Positions 35,820-44,353 of a DNA stretch of 64,000 nucleotides are shown one piece after another. The DNA comes from Martinezella rhizogenes (GTDB lineage Bacteria; Pseudomonadota; Alphaproteobacteria; Rhizobiales; Rhizobiaceae). The notes under the pieces were generated by a model that did no database searches, had not been told where the DNA came from, and saw only the letters and a list, made by a program, of their open reading frames with translations. Location of the stretch: the NCBI RefSeq assembly GCF_000799715.1, contig NZ_JUHG01000011.1, forward strand, positions 682,001 through 746,000. The letters are read 5' to 3'. The translations under genes and the position numbers were made by a program. Numbering within the stretch: the first letter of the stretch is position 1; each line of letters opens with the position of its first letter.

Positions 35820-36743
35820 TCACGGCTTAGCCGGTGCCGGCGCGCCCGATGTGGTAGCCGAGCCGGTCGAACTGTCAAAATACTTGAAGAATTCCGACTG
35901 GTTCGGCGGGAGCACCAGCGTCTTGCCGCCAGAGCCGAACGACGAACGATAGGCCGCCATCGAGCGATAGAACTCGTAGAAGCTCGGATCGCGCGTCGAG
36001 GCATCGGCGAAGATGCCGTTGCGTTCGGCCTCGCCTTGACCGCGCAGGATTTCCGAATCCTTCTGCGCATCCGCGAGGATCTCGACCACCTGACGGTCGG
36101 CGATGGCGCGGCGGCGCTGGCCTTCTTCGTTACCCCTGGCGCGGATCAGTTCCGCTTCCGCCAGACGCTCGGCCTTCATGCGATCGTAGGTCTGCTGCGA
36201 CACTTCCTGAGTCAGATCGGTGCGGCGGATACGCACATCCTCGATGTTGAGACCGAGGGTCTCCGCATCGCGATGCAGATCGTCGCGAACTTCCGTCATC
36301 ATCGAGGCGCGCTCTTCAGAGAGAGCCGCTTCGAAACCGCGCAGACCGTAGACCCGGCGCAGCGAAGCGTCGAGGCGGGTTCTGAGGCGCGATTCCGCCG
36401 CGTCGCGATCGCCCGATACCGTCTCGCGGAATTTCCGCGCATCGGTGATCCTGTAGACGACGAAGGCATCGACCTCATAGAACTTGCCGCCCGAAACCTG
36501 GACGCGGATATTGTCCAGATCGAAGCGCAGTTCCTGTTCCTGGATATATTGCACCCGATCGGCATCCATGAAGGCGAAAGGCAGCTTGAAGTACAGGCCC
36601 GGCTCGGTCTTGACTTCACGGATCTGACCAAAGCGCAGAACGATTGCCTGCTCGCGGGCGTTGACCACGAACACCGAGGAGTAAACGATCAGCAGCACCA
36701 CCGCGAGCGCGATGAGAAGGGTTGGCAAACGGCTGGATGTCAT
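35820..36743 (-). CDS. hflC: FtsH modulator HflC
   Basis: This 307-residue inner-membrane protein has an N-terminal transmembrane helix (LIALAVVLLIVYSSVFVVNAREQAIVLRFGQI), a periplasmic SPFH/prohibitin domain, and a long helical part (NEEGQRRRAIADRQVVEILADAQKDSEILRGQGEAERNGIFADA). With HflK it forms a cage around FtsH and restrains degradation of membrane proteins. Its ATG overlaps the hflK stop by one base (TAATG), so the pair is translationally coupled. Confidence 0.95.
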   Translation of the reverse strand: MTSSRLPTLLIALAVVLLIVYSSVFVVNAREQAIVLRFGQIREVKTEPGLYFKLPFAFMDADRVQYIQEQELRFDLDNIRVQVSGGKFYEVDAFVVYRITDARKFRETVSGDRDAAESRLRTRLDASLRRVYGLRGFEAALSEERASMMTEVRDDLHRDAETLGLNIEDVRIRRTDLTQEVSQQTYDRMKAERLAEAELIRARGNEEGQRRRAIADRQVVEILADAQKDSEILRGQGEAERNGIFADASTRDPSFYEFYRSMAAYRSSFGSGGKTLVLPPNQSEFFKYFDSSTGSATTSGAPAPAKP

Positions 36744-37867
36744 TATTTGGCCTCCGGCTGAACCGCAGTTGCAGGCTTGCCGCCCGTCTGCGTCGTGGAC
36801 TTGCCGAGATCATTCAGCGGCAAGTAGGGCAAGACGCTCTGCTTGTCGTCAATGATGATGCTGTTGGAATTGCCGATAACCGACTCCATGGTTTCGAGGA
36901 ACAACCGCTTGCGGGTCACATCCGGCGCCTTGACGTATTCGTCGTAGATCGAGATGAAACGCTGTGCCTCACCCTGAGCTTCCTTGACGACACGATCCTT
37001 GTAGGCGGCAGCCTCTTCGCGAATCTGGGCGGCGCCACCACGGGCCTGACCCAGCTTCTGGTTGGCATATTGGTTCGCCTCTTGCACCTGCTGGTCTTCG
37101 TTCTGTTCGGCGCGCTGCACCTCGTCGAAGGCATCGGCCACTTCGCGCGGCGGAGACACGTCCTCGATCGGCACGGCATTGATGGAAATACCGGCGCTAT
37201 AGCGATCCATCGTGTCCTGAATGATGTTCCGCACTTCGACAGCGACCTGCTGACGATTGTCGCGGTAGATGTCCTGTGCCGGACGGCGACCAACCACCTC
37301 GCGCATGGCGCTTTCAGCGACCTGCTGCAGCGTCTCGTCCGGGCTTTCAACCTCGAAGAGATAGGCTTGCGGATTGGTGACGGTATAGAGCACCGAAAAC
37401 TGAACGTTGACGATGTTCTGGTCGCCCGTCAGCATCAGACCGGCATTGGAACCGGAACCAGAGCGCCCGCCGATATTGCGCTGCTGCTCGGTAACCTTGG
37501 CGATTTCGACACGATCCATCGGCCAGAAATGGAAATGCAGGCCAGGCATGGACACTTCGGCGCGCGGTTTGCCGAACCGCAATTCGACGCCGCGCTCGTC
37601 CGGCTGAACCGTATAGACGCACTGAATAAGCCAGAAAACGGCAATAACCGCCGCGACGACAAGAAAAGCACCGCCATTAAAACCGCCGGGAACAAGCCCC
37701 TTCAGGCGGTCCTGGCCACGACGAATAATGTCTTCAAGGTCGGGTGGCCCGCCGCTGCCGCTTCCACGCGGCCGGTTCGGTCCCTGCCCCCATGGCCCTT
37801 GATTATTTCCTCCGCCTCCGCCGCCGCCCCATGGGCCGCCGCCGCCATTCTGATTGCTCCAGGGCAT
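36743..37867 (-). CDS. hflK: FtsH modulator HflK
   Basis: This 374-residue partner of HflC has an N-terminal Gly/Asn/Pro-rich cytoplasmic segment (PWSNQNGGGGPWGGGGGGG), a transmembrane helix (FLVVAAVIAVFWLIQCVYTV) and an SPFH domain with VQPDERGVELRFGKP and GINSINAVPIEDVSPPREVADAF-like segments. The ATG at 37867, behind GAGG, is the start; the frame's TTG at 37870 is not needed. It heads the hflK-hflC operon. Confidence 0.95.
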   Translation of the reverse strand: MPWSNQNGGGGPWGGGGGGGNNQGPWGQGPNRPRGSGSGGPPDLEDIIRRGQDRLKGLVPGGFNGGAFLVVAAVIAVFWLIQCVYTVQPDERGVELRFGKPRAEVSMPGLHFHFWPMDRVEIAKVTEQQRNIGGRSGSGSNAGLMLTGDQNIVNVQFSVLYTVTNPQAYLFEVESPDETLQQVAESAMREVVGRRPAQDIYRDNRQQVAVEVRNIIQDTMDRYSAGISINAVPIEDVSPPREVADAFDEVQRAEQNEDQQVQEANQYANQKLGQARGGAAQIREEAAAYKDRVVKEAQGEAQRFISIYDEYVKAPDVTRKRLFLETMESVIGNSNSIIIDDKQSVLPYLPLNDLGKSTTQTGGKPATAVQPEAK

Positions 37868-38043
37868 CAAAACCTCTTTGTTAGTGAACTCCCAGTCATC
37901 GCGCTAAACTTTGCCATTCGCAGTGCGAAACTCACAAGTTGCGGCGATTGTCCCCGTTATAGGTATCGACGCACCTGCTTTCAACGCAACTTCAGGAAGT
38001 TAGGCGGATTTATTGGAAAATAATTGAATTCCGCCTGCAGGAT

Positions 38044-38562
38044 TTAGGCCCGCCGCCTGAAATAACTGACAAAGCGCGTTGGATAGTTGTCCTTCTCGCC
38101 CGCCGGCACGGCAAGCTCGCTATCGACCTGCCACAGGGCCGGATCGATCGCCGGAAAGGAGGTGTCGCCGTCAACCTCGGCTTCGACATGCGTGATCAAC
38201 AGCCGGTCGGCATGATCCATCGCCTGCCGGTAGATCTCGCCGCCGCCGAGAATGCAGATTTCGTCCACGCCGCTCTCCGCTGCCAGGCGGGCCGCGAGAT
38301 CGATGGCGTCAGCCAGCGAATGCGCGACCACAACGCCTTCGGCCGAAAAACCGCTATCGCGAGTGATCACCACATTCGGACGGCCCGGCAGTGGCTTGCC
38401 GATCGATTGAAACGTCTTGCGCCCCATGATGACAGGCTTGCCGAGCGTCAAGGCCTTGAAGCGCTTGAGATCGGACGACAGCCGCCAGGGCATATCACCA
38501 TCGCGGCCGATGATGCCATTGCGCGATACCGCAACGACGATGGTCTTGATTGGCGTGCTCAT
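38044..38562 (-). CDS. folA: Dihydrofolate reductase
   Basis: This 172-residue NADPH-dependent enzyme reduces dihydrofolate to tetrahydrofolate. It opens TIVVAVSRNGIIGRDGDMPWRLSSDLKRFKALT, with the substrate-binding Asp31, followed by KPVIMGRKTFQSIGKPLPGRPNVVITRD (NADPH site) and ICILGGGEIYRQAMD. GGGAG lies upstream of the ATG. Together with thyA, 2.2 kb upstream on the same strand, it closes the thymidylate/folate cycle. Confidence 0.95.
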   Translation of the reverse strand: MSTPIKTIVVAVSRNGIIGRDGDMPWRLSSDLKRFKALTLGKPVIMGRKTFQSIGKPLPGRPNVVITRDSGFSAEGVVVAHSLADAIDLAARLAAESGVDEICILGGGEIYRQAMDHADRLLITHVEAEVDGDTSFPAIDPALWQVDSELAVPAGEKDNYPTRFVSYFRRRA

Positions 38563-38670
38563 CCTTCTCCCTCGCTTTGCGATCGACGGCTTCATATGCG
38601 TGTCGAGCTCACCGCCTTGCAAGCTGATATCCGCGGCTATGCAGGCAAAAATATTGGTCCCGCAGCAATC

Positions 38671-39507
38671 TCAAACGTCGCTATTGAGCTGATCCAGCTC
38701 GCCGGCAAGTACACCGCCGGCCTCTCGGTCCTCCGCCATCTTGCGATAGAGACCCGCCATGCCCTTGAAGATCAGGGCGGCGGGATCGTCCTCACCGAGG
38801 AATTCGGCGATCTCCTCCATCTCCGCAACCCAGCGATAGGCCTTCGGGTACATATCCGGAATGGCCTGCGCAAACTTGCGGTCAAGCTCCGGCAGGCTCT
38901 CCTGAAGCTCCCGTTTCAGGGCCTGATCCGCTCCGGATCTGATTGCGGCAAGCAGCATGGCGGTGCCGAGGCCAGTAACGCCCTTGTTGATACCGGCGTA
39001 GCACATCTTCAAAGCTGATGCGGCCCCGATCGGCCCGTCGATGCGGCGCACCTGAAGCCCATGGTCGGCAAGCACGCCGCTCCTGTTTGCGGCATCGCCG
39101 CTGACATAGAGCTTGGGGCCTTGCTGACCGGGCTTCGGCGGCGAACCGATGATCGATCCATCCAAGATTTCCCCACAATCGTTGCCGAAGACCGAAGCGA
39201 CCTGCGCCATCGTCTTCGGCGAGATCGCATTACAGTCGATGAATGTCGTTGTCCTGCCACGGCGTCGCAACGCGGCGGACAGAGCCTCGGTTACGCCAAC
39301 AGCATCCGCGGGCGGAACGATGGAAAGGATGACATCGGCCTCGATGAGGCGATCCAGCCCGACGGCCTTCATACCCGCCGCCTTTGCCCGCTCGATGGTC
39401 GCTGGCGAGCGGCCTTCAACATACGTGAGAACGTGAGCGCCACCCTCGACCAGTCGCCCCGCGATGGCGCTTCCCATCGCACCGGCTCCAATGATTGCGA
39501 TATCCAT
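38671..39507 (-). CDS. NAD(P)-binding dehydrogenase with DUF1932 domain
   Basis: This 278-residue protein has an N-terminal 6-phosphogluconate dehydrogenase-type Rossmann domain (MDIAIIGAGAMGSAIAGRLVEGGAHVLTYVEGRS). A C-terminal helical DUF1932 domain contains ASALKMCYAGINKGVTGLGTAMLLAA, with the conserved lysine. It belongs with the beta-hydroxyacid dehydrogenases, but the substrate is not known. It lies between folA and a dienelactone hydrolase gene on the same strand. Confidence 0.85.
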   Translation of the reverse strand: MDIAIIGAGAMGSAIAGRLVEGGAHVLTYVEGRSPATIERAKAAGMKAVGLDRLIEADVILSIVPPADAVGVTEALSAALRRRGRTTTFIDCNAISPKTMAQVASVFGNDCGEILDGSIIGSPPKPGQQGPKLYVSGDAANRSGVLADHGLQVRRIDGPIGAASALKMCYAGINKGVTGLGTAMLLAAIRSGADQALKRELQESLPELDRKFAQAIPDMYPKAYRWVAEMEEIAEFLGEDDPAALIFKGMAGLYRKMAEDREAGGVLAGELDQLNSDV

Positions 39508-39776
39508 CGGCGATCTCCTTCCCCTTGTTCAAAGATGAAGGCTATCCAGGACCTCGCGGAACACATGGCGGGCAAGGCGCGAAACGACGCGAGATAGCTT
39601 CGGGCCTATTCGTAAATAAAAATGCCCTGGGATGTAAGTCAACTTCGCGAGATGAAGAGGCTGCTCCGACCAAGCCCGATGCCGGGCTTACAGCGACGAA
39701 GATCGTCCTCAAGCCGGTGAAGACCGTCAATCCGTCAGCGCGGCAGCGGATGGATGCCCGTGGCCATCACCACCGC
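39508..39776. other. Gene-free gap with a perfect hairpin
   Basis: These 269 bases hold no supported gene. AAGCCCG-atgc-CGGGCTT (39672-39689) is a perfect stem without a T-tract, about 90 bases past the dienelactone hydrolase stop. Short frames in the gap (for example 39534-39596 on plus) have no recognisable homology. Confidence 0.5.
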
Positions 39777-40664
39777 TCAAGCCAGGTAACGCTTGAACCA
39801 GCCTATCGTTCTGTCCCAGGCAAGCTTGGCCGCCGCCTCATCATAGCGAGGTGTCGAGTCATTGTGGAAGCCGTGATTGACGTCGGGATAGATGTGGGCC
39901 TCATAGACCTTGTTCGACGCCTTGAGCGCCGCCTCATAGGCTGGCCAGCCCTCGTTGATGCCTTTGTCCAGCCCGGCATAATGAAGCAGCAGCGGCGCCT
40001 TGATGCGCGGTACATCCTCCGCTCGTGGCTGCCGGCCGTAAAACGGCACGGCGGCGGCAAGCTCGGGATAGGCGACAGCTGCGGCATTGGCCACGCCTCC
40101 ACCATAGCAGAAGCCGGTAATGCCAACTTTTCCGGTCGTGGCATCATGCTTCATCAGAAGCTCGATCGCGGCAAAGAAGTCGTTCATCAGCTTTTGCGGA
40201 TCGACTTGCTGCTGCAGCTCCCGGCCCTTCTCGTCATTACCGGGATAGCCGCCGACGGATGTCAGGCCGTCCGGCGCAAGCGCGATGAAGCCCGCCTTGG
40301 CCACACGCCGCGCAACATCCTCGATATAGGGGTTCAGCCCTCGATTCTCATGCACCACAACGACCGCCGGCACTTTTTCCTTGGCGGCGGCCGGTCGGAC
40401 GAAATAGGCCCGAACAGTTCCGTTCCCCCGCGGCGACGGATAGGTGATGTATTCGGGCTGGATATCAGGATCTGTAAACTCGACCTGCTGCGCAAGCGCA
40501 TAATTAGGGCTCATCAGACCGAGAATCGCGGCAGCGGTCAGACCGCCCACGGCATACTTGCCGGCCCGATCGAGAAACTCGCGTTTGGTGATTTTCCCAT
40601 GGGCATAATAGTCGTAGAGTTCCAGCAGTTCCGGGTGAAAGTCCTTGGCTGTCAGACGTGTCAT
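39777..40664 (-). CDS. Dienelactone hydrolase family protein
   Basis: This 295-residue alpha/beta hydrolase has the nucleophile Cys in [13 protein letters not shown], an Asp near [15 protein letters not shown] and a His in DVNHGFHND, the Cys-Asp-His triad of dienelactone hydrolases. An N-terminal stretch ([25 protein letters not shown]) looks like a signal or membrane anchor, so it may be exported. AGGAG lies 7 bases before the ATG. Members often have broad esterase activity; the natural substrate is not known. Confidence 0.9.
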   Translation of the reverse strand: MTRLTAKDFHPELLELYDYYAHGKITKREFLDRAGKYAVGGLTAAAILGLMSPNYALAQQVEFTDPDIQPEYITYPSPRGNGTVRAYFVRPAAAKEKVPAVVVVHENRGLNPYIEDVARRVAKAGFIALAPDGLTSVGGYPGNDEKGRELQQQVDPQKLMNDFFAAIELLMKHDATTGKVGITGFCYGGGVANAAAVAYPELAAAVPFYGRQPRAEDVPRIKAPLLLHYAGLDKGINEGWPAYEAALKASNKVYEAHIYPDVNHGFHNDSTPRYDEAAAKLAWDRTIGWFKRYLA

Positions 40665-40767
40665 TGGCGCGCTCCTCTCTTCTCTGCAGAGATAAGCCTA
40701 AACGCTTAAGCCAGTTCTTGAATTCACTTTTGCGCTATCGACTGAGCACTCGCTCGGGCAACGACAC

Positions 40768-41691
40768 CTAAACCGCCACTTCCGCCGCAATAGCCGCATG
40801 AGGTTCGTAATTGCTGACTTCGAAATCCTCGATGCGGTAATCGTCTATGCTTTCCGGCCGGCGGAGCAAGCGCAAGGTTGGAAATGGCCGTGGTTCCCGG
40901 CTCAACTGCTCGCGGATCGCATCAAGATGGTTGAGGTAGATGTGGACATCGCCTCCTGCCCAGACCAGTTCGCCCACATCCATGTCCACCTGCTGGGCAA
41001 CCATGGCCAGCAACACGGCCTGCTGGCTGATGTTGAAGGGGTTGCCCAGAAACAGATCGCAGGACCGCTGGTAAACCATCATGCTCAGGCGCGACCGCTT
41101 GGTCTCACCGGGAGAAGGCAGGTTCGAGACATGGAACTGATAGACCATGTGGCACGGAGGAAGCGCCATTCCGGCAAGTTCGCCGACATTCCAGGCATGG
41201 AAGATCATTCGGCGGCTGCTTGGATTATGCTTGAGCTGATCGATGACCGTCGCAATCTGATCATGCACTTGGCCGTCGGCATCCCGCCACTGCCGCCATT
41301 GCTTCCCGTAAACAGGACCCAGATCGCCCCATGTCTCGGCAAAGGCCTCGTCGGCCAGTATCCGCGCCTCGAAATCCGCCTGGCTGATGGTCTCGCCCGT
41401 CGCCTTGCGGTAGGCCGCCAAAGGCCAGTCGGTCCATATCCGCACGTTCTGCTTCAGAAGGTTGCGAATGTTGGTGTCGCCCGTCAGGAACCAGAGCATT
41501 TCCTTGACGGCTAGCTTCCAATAGACCCGCTTGGTCGTGAAAACCGGAAGCTGGCCCTTGGAAAGATCGAAGCGCATCATAGCGCCGAGCCCGCTGAGCG
41601 TGCCCACACCGGTCCTGTCGATCCGGCGATCGCCGTTTTCAAGCAGGTGCGCCATCAGGTCGAGATATTGATATTCCGGGTGGCGAACCAT
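40768..41691 (-). CDS. thyA: Thymidylate synthase
   Basis: This 307-residue enzyme methylates dUMP to dTMP with methylenetetrahydrofolate. Catalytic Cys180 lies in GMALPPCHMVYQFHV; RTGVGTLSGLGAMMRFDL, LKQNVRIWTDWP, GDLGPVYGKQWR and NPFNISQQAVLLAMVAQ are family motifs. It is longer than E. coli ThyA because of an insert around residues 90-120. The ATG at 41691 (GGAG 6 bases upstream) is better supported than 41706. The dihydrofolate it makes is recycled by FolA. Confidence 0.95.
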   Translation of the reverse strand: MVRHPEYQYLDLMAHLLENGDRRIDRTGVGTLSGLGAMMRFDLSKGQLPVFTTKRVYWKLAVKEMLWFLTGDTNIRNLLKQNVRIWTDWPLAAYRKATGETISQADFEARILADEAFAETWGDLGPVYGKQWRQWRDADGQVHDQIATVIDQLKHNPSSRRMIFHAWNVGELAGMALPPCHMVYQFHVSNLPSPGETKRSRLSMMVYQRSCDLFLGNPFNISQQAVLLAMVAQQVDMDVGELVWAGGDVHIYLNHLDAIREQLSREPRPFPTLRLLRRPESIDDYRIEDFEVSNYEPHAAIAAEVAV

Positions 41692-41907
41692 TCTTAGCTC
41701 CGACATTTTCGCGAGGGGCCGGCAAGAACGTTACCCGGCGATTCCATTTGTCGCTAATTTAATGGCAAGTCGGCGCGAAACCAACCGTATCAGGGCATAA
41801 TCCCGGCAATTCTCGTCCCCGATGGCCAGCTATCGCAGTAAAGCGGTGTCCAGGTGATGCATTTATGACAATTGCCCTTCCCTTCGCCCGAGGAAAACAC
41901 TATATCA

Positions 41908-42255
41908 GCCTTGCCGGTCTTCGGGCCGGCTATGGCGATAAATGAGCGATGTAATAAACCTATTGGACCCGGGGGCGGTACCCGGCGCCTCCACCAAAAA
42001 CCGGCCAGTCGAGCTTTGCTTCAGACCGGCTTTTGATGGGGGCGAAATAGGATCGACAAGGGCGTAAAGATCGACTTTTTGCTCGGCATTGTACCACCGT
42101 TATCGGGCTAAAATTGTAGTTGCAAATGACAACTATGCGGAAGCTCGTCTCGCTGCTTAATCGCAGTGTGACACTTCAAATCAAGTCCTGAAGGTTCGCA
42201 CCTTAAGGCGGGGTTCGAAGGTACCTGGCAACAGAAACCTTCACCTTCTCCCTAT
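41908..42255 (+). ncRNA. ssrA: Two-piece (permuted) transfer-messenger RNA
   Basis: This alphaproteobacterial tmRNA is circularly permuted. The acceptor piece comes first and ends with encoded CCTCCACCA (CCA at 41994-41996). After an excised spacer with a CCGG...CCGG hairpin (41997-42037), the coding piece begins GGGGGCGAAATAGGATCGAC (42038). GGGGGCG (42038-42044) pairs with CGCCTCC (41986-41992) to form the acceptor stem. The tag frame is at 42122-42160. The outer ends are estimates: the 5' end from a weak TATATC -10, the 3' end from the last hairpin GAAGGT...ACCTTC. It rescues stalled ribosomes. Confidence 0.93.
42122..42160 (+). CDS. tmRNA proteolysis tag reading frame
   Basis: The resume codon GCA starts ANDNYAEARLAA followed by TAA. 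This is the expected alphaproteobacterial tag. The C-terminal LAA is recognised by ClpX, and the upstream AANDNYA-like part is bound by SspB, which is encoded 200 bases downstream. Confidence 0.93.
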   Translation, partial: ANDNYAEARLAA

Positions 42256-42363
42256 CTTCGATATTATGTATGATCAGGCGATGACTCGCGCGGGGGCTTT
42301 CCCGTCTGCACCCGGCGTGGCATAAGCCTTAGAAAAAACATGGCCAACGAAAGACAGGAAAGC

Positions 42364-42873
42364 ATGGGGCAGGATCATATCCGCTACGATATTTTGGCAC
42401 AGGACGCCCTGCGTGGAGTTATCCGTAAGGTGTTGACCGAAGTCGGCGCCACCGGTCGTCTGCCCGGTGACCATCATTTCTTCATTACCTTTCTGACCGG
42501 AGCGCCCGGTGTGCGCATTTCGCAGCACCTGAAGTCGAAATATCCGGAACAGATGACCATTGTCATCCAGCATCAATTCTGGGATCTGAAGATCACCGAG
42601 AGCCTGTTCGAGATCGGCCTTTCCTTCTCCGACGTCCCCGAAAAGCTGGTCGTTCCCTTCAACGCGATTCGCGGATTCTATGATCCGTCCGTGAATTTCG
42701 AGCTGGAGTTCGATGTGCCGCTCGCCGACGACGAGGAAATGCCGACCAGCGAGATCACAGCCTACCCGATCCCGGCCGAAGGCAGTGAAGAGCCGGCGAT
42801 TGAAGCCAAGGAAGGCGAAGAGAAAAAGCCGGGCTCGGTCGTCTCACTCGACGCATTCCGCAAGAAGCAATAA
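42364..42873 (+). CDS. sspB: SspB, ClpXP adaptor for ssrA-tagged proteins
   Basis: This 169-residue alpha-type SspB has the substrate-binding domain HIRYDILAQDALRGVIRKVLTEVGATGRLPGDHHFFITFLTGAPGVRISQHLKSKYPEQMTIVIQHQFWDLKI. An acidic flexible linker follows, then the C-terminal ClpX-docking tail (SVVSLDAFRKKQ). SspB tethers tmRNA-tagged proteins to ClpXP. The ATG at 42364 (AGGAAAGC just before) fits the family start; 42340 lacks a ribosome site. It follows ssrA directly, a tag-and-adaptor pairing. Confidence 0.94.
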   Translation: MGQDHIRYDILAQDALRGVIRKVLTEVGATGRLPGDHHFFITFLTGAPGVRISQHLKSKYPEQMTIVIQHQFWDLKITESLFEIGLSFSDVPEKLVVPFNAIRGFYDPSVNFELEFDVPLADDEEMPTSEITAYPIPAEGSEEPAIEAKEGEEKKPGSVVSLDAFRKKQ

Positions 42874-42927
42874 AACATCCGGGGGAAGCACAAGCTTCCC
42901 CTTTCTACATCGTCCGTGGGGACAGTG

Positions 42928-43122
42928 ATGAGCGCCGAAGTCGTCAATCTGCGTCAGTTCCGGAAAAAGCAGGCCCGCTCCGAGAAGGAAAAGCAGGCGG
43001 AACAAAATCGCGTCAGCTTCGGTCGCACTAAGGCGGAGAAGCACCTGACCAAGGCGCTCAACGACAAGGCGACCCAAACGCACGAGGCCGGCCATATCGA
43101 GCCGTCCAAGACGGACGAATAG
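42928..43122 (+). CDS. Small DUF4169 family protein
   Basis: This 64-residue basic, highly charged protein (VVNLRQFRKKQARSEKEKQAEQNRVSFGRTKAEKHL) is probably helical in its first half. It is widespread in Rhizobiales but has no known role. Its opening SAEVVNLRQFRKKQ resembles the C-terminal SVVSLDAFRKKQ of the SspB encoded just upstream, the ClpX-docking type of peptide. GGGGACAGTG precedes the ATG. It is 54 bases behind sspB and probably co-transcribed. Confidence 0.8.
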   Translation: MSAEVVNLRQFRKKQARSEKEKQAEQNRVSFGRTKAEKHLTKALNDKATQTHEAGHIEPSKTDE

Positions 43123-43227
43123 CCTACCGACCCGAACGAAGTCTTTTCGAAATCAGCAACTTACCCCAATACTTTGAATCATTTTCAGAATTCCCTCCCC
43201 CTTCCGAGCTTTTTGATCGATCCACCG

Positions 43228-43440
43228 ATGATCCGCAAACATTCCGCGACGTTGCATGGCCACCGCACGAGCTTTTCCCTTGAAGACGCGTTCTGGAGCG
43301 AGCTGAAGGCAATTGCCAAAGCGCGCGGCACCTCGCTTGCCGCACTGATCTCAGAAATTGATGACGGGCGGGAACCGGAGAGCAACCTTTCCTCCGCGCT
43401 TCGGCTCTATGTCTTGAAATGGCTGAAAGAGCGCGTTTAA
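43228..43440 (+). CDS. Ribbon-helix-helix domain protein
   Basis: This 70-residue protein carries HRTSFSLEDAFWSELKAIAKARGTSLAALISEIDDGREPESNLSSALRLYVLKWLKE, the RHH_4 pattern of small DNA-binding or antitoxin-like proteins common in Alphaproteobacteria. It starts at ATG 43228; no clear ribosome site is seen and an upstream TTG frame is unlikely. It lies behind sspB and the DUF4169 gene on the same strand. No toxin gene is next to it. Confidence 0.75.
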   Translation: MIRKHSATLHGHRTSFSLEDAFWSELKAIAKARGTSLAALISEIDDGREPESNLSSALRLYVLKWLKERV

Positions 43441-43544
43441 TTCAGGTTCCGACGAAAGCAGCGGCCAATCACGCCCGCCCTTTCTGACATTGGAACATCT
43501 GTCTGGAGCGCGCTCACAGCTTCGAGAAGGGAGGAGTTCTTGCC

Positions 43545-44276
43545 ATGCTCATCGCCCAAATCACCGACATCCACGCCAGCCGTGAAAATGATAATCTTGC
43601 GCGGCTTGGCCGAGCAATCTCTTGGCTGACAAACATCCGACCTGATGTGGTGGTGGTGACGGGGGATCTTGTCGAAGGCGACTGGCCGCAGGGTTACAGG
43701 CTGATCGCAACGGCGTTGCAACGCCTTGAGTGCCGCTCGCTGATCTTGCCTGGCAACTCGGACCAGCGAGCCATCATGCGCGAGGCTATGCCGGAGGTCG
43801 ACTACTGGGTAAATGATCCCAAGATGCATTTTGTCGTCTGCCACGGCGAGACCCTTATCATCGGGCTCGATGTGTGCGTTGATGGCGAAGCGCACGGCGA
43901 TATCGCGGGCAGCCTTCAGTGGTTGCGGGAGACATTGGCTAGCGATCAGCCGGGAATGCCGTTATTGTTCACGCATCACCATGTCTTCAGGTCAGGCATA
44001 GCACCCATTGATGATGTGATGTGCAGAGACGCCGATGCTTTAGGTCATCTGTTATCAGGCAGCGCCAGACCGCCGATCGCCATTTGCAGTGGCCACGTCC
44101 ACTGCAGCATGTCGAGTATGATAGCAAAGATTCCGGCCCACATCTGCGGTTCCATATGTCCAGCCAATCCGCTGCTGCTTGACCCAACTCGCGAACCGCC
44201 CGCCACCGATCCACCAGCACTCATGATCCACGACCTCAGAAATGGCCAACTCGTTAGCAGCCATATCTCTGTTTAG
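43545..44276 (+). CDS. Metallophosphoesterase (class III phosphodiesterase, CpdA-like)
   Basis: This 243-residue calcineurin-fold enzyme has the metal motifs ITDIHAS (Asp-x-His), VVVTGDLVEGD, LPGNSDQR (GNxD, with Ser between), FTHHHVF and ICSGHVHCS. These are the pattern of cAMP/cyclic-nucleotide phosphodiesterases of the CpdA family. GGAGGAG gives a strong ribosome site. It may hydrolyse cyclic nucleotides or phosphodiesters. It stands alone, 104 bases behind the RHH gene. Confidence 0.88.
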   Translation: MLIAQITDIHASRENDNLARLGRAISWLTNIRPDVVVVTGDLVEGDWPQGYRLIATALQRLECRSLILPGNSDQRAIMREAMPEVDYWVNDPKMHFVVCHGETLIIGLDVCVDGEAHGDIAGSLQWLRETLASDQPGMPLLFTHHHVFRSGIAPIDDVMCRDADALGHLLSGSARPPIAICSGHVHCSMSSMIAKIPAHICGSICPANPLLLDPTREPPATDPPALMIHDLRNGQLVSSHISV

Positions 44277-44353
44277 AAGCTGCGCTCACAAGCATGTTGC
44301 CAATTTCGCCTGTCGAACCACGCGGAGATCAGCATGGTCGACGTCGGCTGGTC

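Noticed and set aside
39534..39740. Remnant gene between the dehydrogenase and the dienelactone hydrolase
   Set aside because: Short frames only, with no recognisable family and no ribosome site.
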